A stretch of DNA of 9,338 nucleotides. Source: Vicinamibacteria bacterium (lineage in GTDB: Bacteria; Acidobacteriota; Vicinamibacteria; Vicinamibacterales; 2-12-FULL-66-21). The stretch spans positions 1-9,338 of the forward strand of contig JAICSD010000150.1 of the NCBI GenBank assembly GCA_025937075.1, written 5' to 3'. Shown one piece after another: positions 6,488 to 9,338 of this stretch (the stretch's first letter is position 1; each line of letters opens with the position of its first letter). Under the pieces are notes generated by a model, which did not search any database, was not told the DNA's origin, and saw nothing but the letters and a program-made list of their open reading frames with translations. The translations under genes were made by a program, and so were the position numbers.

Positions 6488-9181
6488 TCATCGCATGAAC
6501 GGAATGGCTATCTCGCGGCGTCCGTACTCATGTGCTGGACCGGGGAACGAAATCTCGAGTCGTTGAAAGCGGCCGTCCGGCTGCAGCGCGGTCACGCCCT
6601 CGGCCGTCCCGAGCCGGCGGGGCGAACGCACGCGAATCGGATAGGCGCGGCCAGCGCGCCCTTCGACCAGCAGGCGAAGTTCGTTCGAGTGTGCGCTCGC
6701 GCGAACGATTCTCAAGCCCTGGTTTTCACCACCTGGTCGGAGCGCCTGGGGCTCCACGAAGACGTCCGTTCCCTCATCGAGGGTGAAGACCACCTGCGTG
6801 GATCGCCCGACTGTATCGATTGCCACTTCAACACGCTCCACATCGCCGACCGAACGTGCCTGGTATCGCACGGAGACCCCGTTGACCGTCACGCGCCGCA
6901 CGCGCGCGTCCAGCGGAAACGCGGGCGCAACGATGACCCGATGTTCCCCTGACGCTTGATCCGCGTGCGGCGAGACGCGGATAGTGATGCGGCCGGACTC
7001 GCGTTCGTACGCGATGTCGTAGCGATCGCTGCCGAGCGGGATCGAGCGCACGTCGACGCGATCCCACGTCGCGGGCAGCGCCGGCGCGAACCGCAGCGTC
7101 CGGCCCCCCTCCGCCGCCTCGATCCCGAGCAGCCCGCGAACGATGGGCGTCACGACCATCGCCTCCGACCAGATCTGGTGGTGCGACGATCGGCCGAATG
7201 GCGTCGCGAAATCGCCCGACAGGAGCTCTTTGACATCGCCGAGGGCGCCGGCGTAGGTGAGCAGCACGTTCGAGATCAACGCCTGGAAGCCAACCGACGG
7301 CCGTCCATGTTTGTACGCCGCGACGGCGGCCCACCCGGTGAACAGCGGCCACACCGAGCCGTAGTGATACGAGAGCGGATCGTAGAGATCGCTGCGATTC
7401 GACAGAATCCGCGAACCCCAGTCGGTCGTGATGGCGGCGCTGCCAAGGTGATCGATCTCGGCCTGCGCCCGATCCTCGGCAGTGTTCGCGAGCCAGAGCG
7501 GAACGGCGGGCAGCACCGTGTCCTCGTCAATCAGCCGCGACGACGTCAGCGCGTCGAGACGCGCCTGTCGTCGCGGACGGTTCGGTCCGGGCTCGGCGAC
7601 AGGTTTCGTCGTGCGCGGCTGCTTGGTCGCGAACGCATAGAAACCGCGATCGCCGAGCCAGTACGTCTGTTCGACCGCGGTGCGAGCACGTTCTGCGGTG
7701 GCGCGCGCCTCCTGCGCAAGGGAACCGTCCTGCATGACGTCCGCGAGCTCGGCAATCCCGAGCGACGCAGCCATCCACAAACCCTCGAGATACATCTCCT
7801 CATGCGCGGGGTACAACGCACCCCCTTCGACCCAACCGTGGCCGACGTTCGTGTTCTCGATGAGCCCGTTGTGATCCGTATCCGTTGCGGCGGAGAACCG
7901 GTAGGCCTTCACGACGGACGGCCAGGCCTGTGTGAGGAACTCGCGATCGCCGCTGGCCCTCCAGTAATCCGCGTGCGCGATGACGTACAGCGGCGTGGCA
8001 TCGGCGCTCGCCCACGCGTACGGATACTGATCGAACCACGGCACGATGGCCGCCGACTGCGAAATCTCGTGGGGAATCTTGCCATCCTGCCGCTGGTACT
8101 TGCGAAGGAACGCGAGCGCAGTACGTGTGGTCGCGAAGTCTCCTTCCGACGTCGTGGCGAGCGACGTCCACAGCGCGTCCCGCCCGAAGAACCACGCGAA
8201 GCCTGGCCGCTCGCTGTCGCCCGACGTCCGGTATCCGGCGAGCAGCCCCGTGCCGAGCTCCGGGTTCGTCGCGACGCCCTTGTCGATGCCAATCCTTGCC
8301 CACCGGTACGCGGCGTTCAGATCGTCGTCGGGCGTGGTAATGCTCAACGAGTCTCGCTCGAGCTGATCGAAGTGGTCGGCCGTTTGCTCGTACAGCGTGC
8401 CAACGGAGGACAGTATCCGGTCGTACGCTGCCTTGGCCGCCGCCTGTCCGTCGATGCTCGCTGCGATCACGATCGGAACCAGCTCTGGTGTCGACGACGA
8501 TCGCACGTCGATCGCGAACCGGTTCGGCACATCCCTCGGCTCTTCCTGATACGGCATGACCGACAGGTCCTGCGCCGGCGGACACCCGACAACCGCGGCA
8601 TAGCGCCGCGTCTCTTCGGTGATGAAGTACACGTGCGCAGCGTCATCCCAGCCGATGTTCGGGGTCATCGAGGTCCCCGGCCACATCAATCTCAGGCGCG
8701 GGCGGAATGACGTCGTGATGGTGATCGGCAGCGTGCTCCGGACGTCCAGCAGGATCACGACGCCCGCCTCGTCGAGCGGCGCGAACATGATCTCGCGCAC
8801 CGTGAACGCCGCGTGCGCGTAGACGAGCGTCGTCGCTTCCGGGCGCACTTCGATGGATGCCATGATGTCGCGGCCGTCGATCTCGAGCGGATAGCCCTCC
8901 AGCCGGAACGACAGCGACAGATCGTCGAGTACCTTCAGCGGATAGACCCAGACCTCGGCGCTTCGATTCTCGTATCCGAACAGCCCGGCGCGGCGGCCGA
9001 CGACGTCGTAGAACGCCCCCGAGTGGCTCGGCCGATGCAGCTCGAGCCCGCCGGAACGGATCGCGACGTTGACGCGCGCGCGAGCCGGCGCGGCGTTCTG
9101 CGCATCGAGCGCCGCAAGTCCGTACAGAAGAGCGCCCGCGACGAACGCGACCTGTAATTGGCGCATGACGTTCACGCGCAT
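6488..9181 (-). CDS. Exported (alpha/alpha)6 glycoside hydrolase-like protein, amylo-alpha-1,6-glucosidase / glycogen-debranching type
   Basis: An 897-aa protein with a signal peptide: basic start (Arg2, Arg7), hydrophobic core from about 11 to 25 and a signal peptidase I site after LDA at 27. Residues 38-270 look like a beta-sandwich domain. Residues 285-690 carry the six-hairpin toroid with FAWFFGRDALWTSLA (328-342), GHGWVEGG (447-454), DWGSRI (587-592) and DPLSYHYGSVWPLFTGWAA (601-619), patterns shared with the GDE C-terminal domain and GH15/GH63-like enzymes. The last 200 residues are another beta-rich region. Such enzymes cleave alpha-linked glucosides. Export points to the periplasm or cell surface and to external or envelope glycans rather than stored glycogen. 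Glu452 stands where many debranching enzymes have Asp in WMD, so specificity is open. ATG 9181 has GAGG at six bases spacing, better than the alternative Met6. Confidence 0.8.
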   Translation of the reverse strand: MRVNVMRQLQVAFVAGALLYGLAALDAQNAAPARARVNVAIRSGGLELHRPSHSGAFYDVVGRRAGLFGYENRSAEVWVYPLKVLDDLSLSFRLEGYPLEIDGRDIMASIEVRPEATTLVYAHAAFTVREIMFAPLDEAGVVILLDVRSTLPITITTSFRPRLRLMWPGTSMTPNIGWDDAAHVYFITEETRRYAAVVGCPPAQDLSVMPYQEEPRDVPNRFAIDVRSSSTPELVPIVIAASIDGQAAAKAAYDRILSSVGTLYEQTADHFDQLERDSLSITTPDDDLNAAYRWARIGIDKGVATNPELGTGLLAGYRTSGDSERPGFAWFFGRDALWTSLATTSEGDFATTRTALAFLRKYQRQDGKIPHEISQSAAIVPWFDQYPYAWASADATPLYVIAHADYWRASGDREFLTQAWPSVVKAYRFSAATDTDHNGLIENTNVGHGWVEGGALYPAHEEMYLEGLWMAASLGIAELADVMQDGSLAQEARATAERARTAVEQTYWLGDRGFYAFATKQPRTTKPVAEPGPNRPRRQARLDALTSSRLIDEDTVLPAVPLWLANTAEDRAQAEIDHLGSAAITTDWGSRILSNRSDLYDPLSYHYGSVWPLFTGWAAVAAYKHGRPSVGFQALISNVLLTYAGALGDVKELLSGDFATPFGRSSHHQIWSEAMVVTPIVRGLLGIEAAEGGRTLRFAPALPATWDRVDVRSIPLGSDRYDIAYERESGRITIRVSPHADQASGEHRVIVAPAFPLDARVRRVTVNGVSVRYQARSVGDVERVEVAIDTVGRSTQVVFTLDEGTDVFVEPQALRPGGENQGLRIVRASAHSNELRLLVEGRAGRAYPIRVRSPRRLGTAEGVTALQPDGRFQRLEISFPGPAHEYGRREIAIPFMR

Positions 9182-9195
9182 CCTCAGCCTCGCGC

Positions 9196-9201
9196 ATCAT
9201 A
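9196..9201 (-). promoter_or_regulatory. Possible -10 box for the hydrolase-ABC gene group
   Basis: The minus strand reads TATGAT here, five of six to TATAAT, which would start transcription about 8 bases before the ATG at 9181. No convincing -35 is present at 17 bp (AGGGGC), because the hairpin 9206-9227 occupies that place. This is a weak call. Confidence 0.2.
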
Positions 9202-9205
9202 CATT

Positions 9206-9227
9206 CCGAGGGGCTATCGCCCCTCGG
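9206..9227. repeat. Perfect 9-bp hairpin with 4-base loop
   Basis: CCGAGGGGC and GCCCCTCGG flank the loop TATC, giving an uninterrupted GC-rich stem. No T-run follows on either strand, so it is not a standard intrinsic terminator. It lies 24 bp upstream of the hydrolase start, and a larger imperfect hairpin begins 10 bp further out, suggesting both belong to one repeat unit. Confidence 0.6.
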
Positions 9228-9236
9228 ACTCCCCTA

Positions 9237-9283
9237 CACGTGCGCTCGCGGGCACCCGCTTCGCGGCCCGCTCCGCTCACGTG
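9237..9283. repeat. Imperfect long inverted repeat, arms of 17-18 bp
   Basis: The left arm 9237-9253 (CACGTGCGCTCGCGGGC) and the reverse complement of the right arm 9266-9283 (CACGTGAGCGGAGCGGGC) pair with a few mismatches and one bulge around a 12-base loop. Together with the perfect hairpin at 9206-9227 and the palindrome GCCCGCGGGC at 9324-9333 it makes the right edge highly structured and apparently non-coding. A dispersed intergenic repeat is my preferred reading, but copy number cannot be seen in one window. Confidence 0.5.
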
Positions 9284-9338
9284 GCGCGCCCACAGCAGTC
9301 CCGGCCCACGATGACGGGGGGTGGCCCGCGGGCAGCCC

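Noticed and set aside
5612..6952. 446-residue open frame on the plus strand
   Set aside because: It is antisense to the ABC ATPase, whose motifs are all on the minus strand, and has no domain of its own.
6956..8710. 584-residue open frame on the plus strand
   Set aside because: It is antisense to the glycoside hydrolase gene, arginine/valine-rich and without any recognisable motif.
1..9338. CRISPR array, tRNA or rRNA genes, transposase
   Set aside because: No regularly spaced direct repeats, no cloverleaf-like or rRNA-like segments, and no transposase motifs were found on either strand by reading.

Overview
The window is GC-rich (about two thirds G+C by eye) and looks like chromosome of a soil-type Acidobacteriota, possibly a Vicinamibacteria-like lineage. 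The main clue is an 884-aa ADOP-type permease directly behind a small PadR regulator, a pairing characteristic of that phylum. The species assignment is inference. All six intact genes lie on the minus strand. The only plus-strand coding trace is a decayed hydrolase fragment.

Reading in the direction of transcription (right to left), 9338-9182 is a hairpin-rich, apparently non-coding stretch that may be a dispersed repeat. Next comes a three-gene group: an exported glycoside hydrolase-like protein of the (alpha/alpha)6 glycogen-debranching type (9181-6488), an ABC-2/CcmA-type ATPase (6445-5681) and a 594-aa polytopic membrane protein (5670-3886). The last two sit 10 bp apart and most likely form one ABC transporter. 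The hydrolase is separated from the ATPase by 42 bp and may share their transcript.

The interval 3873-3391 holds the 3' part of an alpha/beta-hydrolase gene on the plus strand, broken by about five frameshifts and lacking its nucleophile region. It converges on the end of the membrane-protein gene. Its recognisable left edge coincides with the promoter/operator of the next unit.

That unit is padR-like (3358-3017), the ADOP permease (3010-356) and the start of tadA (351-1, cut by the window edge), with gaps of only 6 and 4 bp. A 41-bp imperfect palindrome (12 of 14 positions match between the arms) covers the -35 box, brackets the -10 box and includes the padR start codon. This predicts tight PadR autoregulation and a nearly leaderless transcript that also reads into the ADOP gene and perhaps tadA, the essential wobble-inosine tRNA deaminase.

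No tRNA, rRNA, CRISPR array, transposase or clear intrinsic terminator was seen. The most noteworthy points are the PadR operator architecture, the poorly characterised large ABC membrane subunit linked to a periplasmic debranching-type enzyme, the hydrolase remnant that marks a rearrangement breakpoint, and the hairpin block at the right edge.
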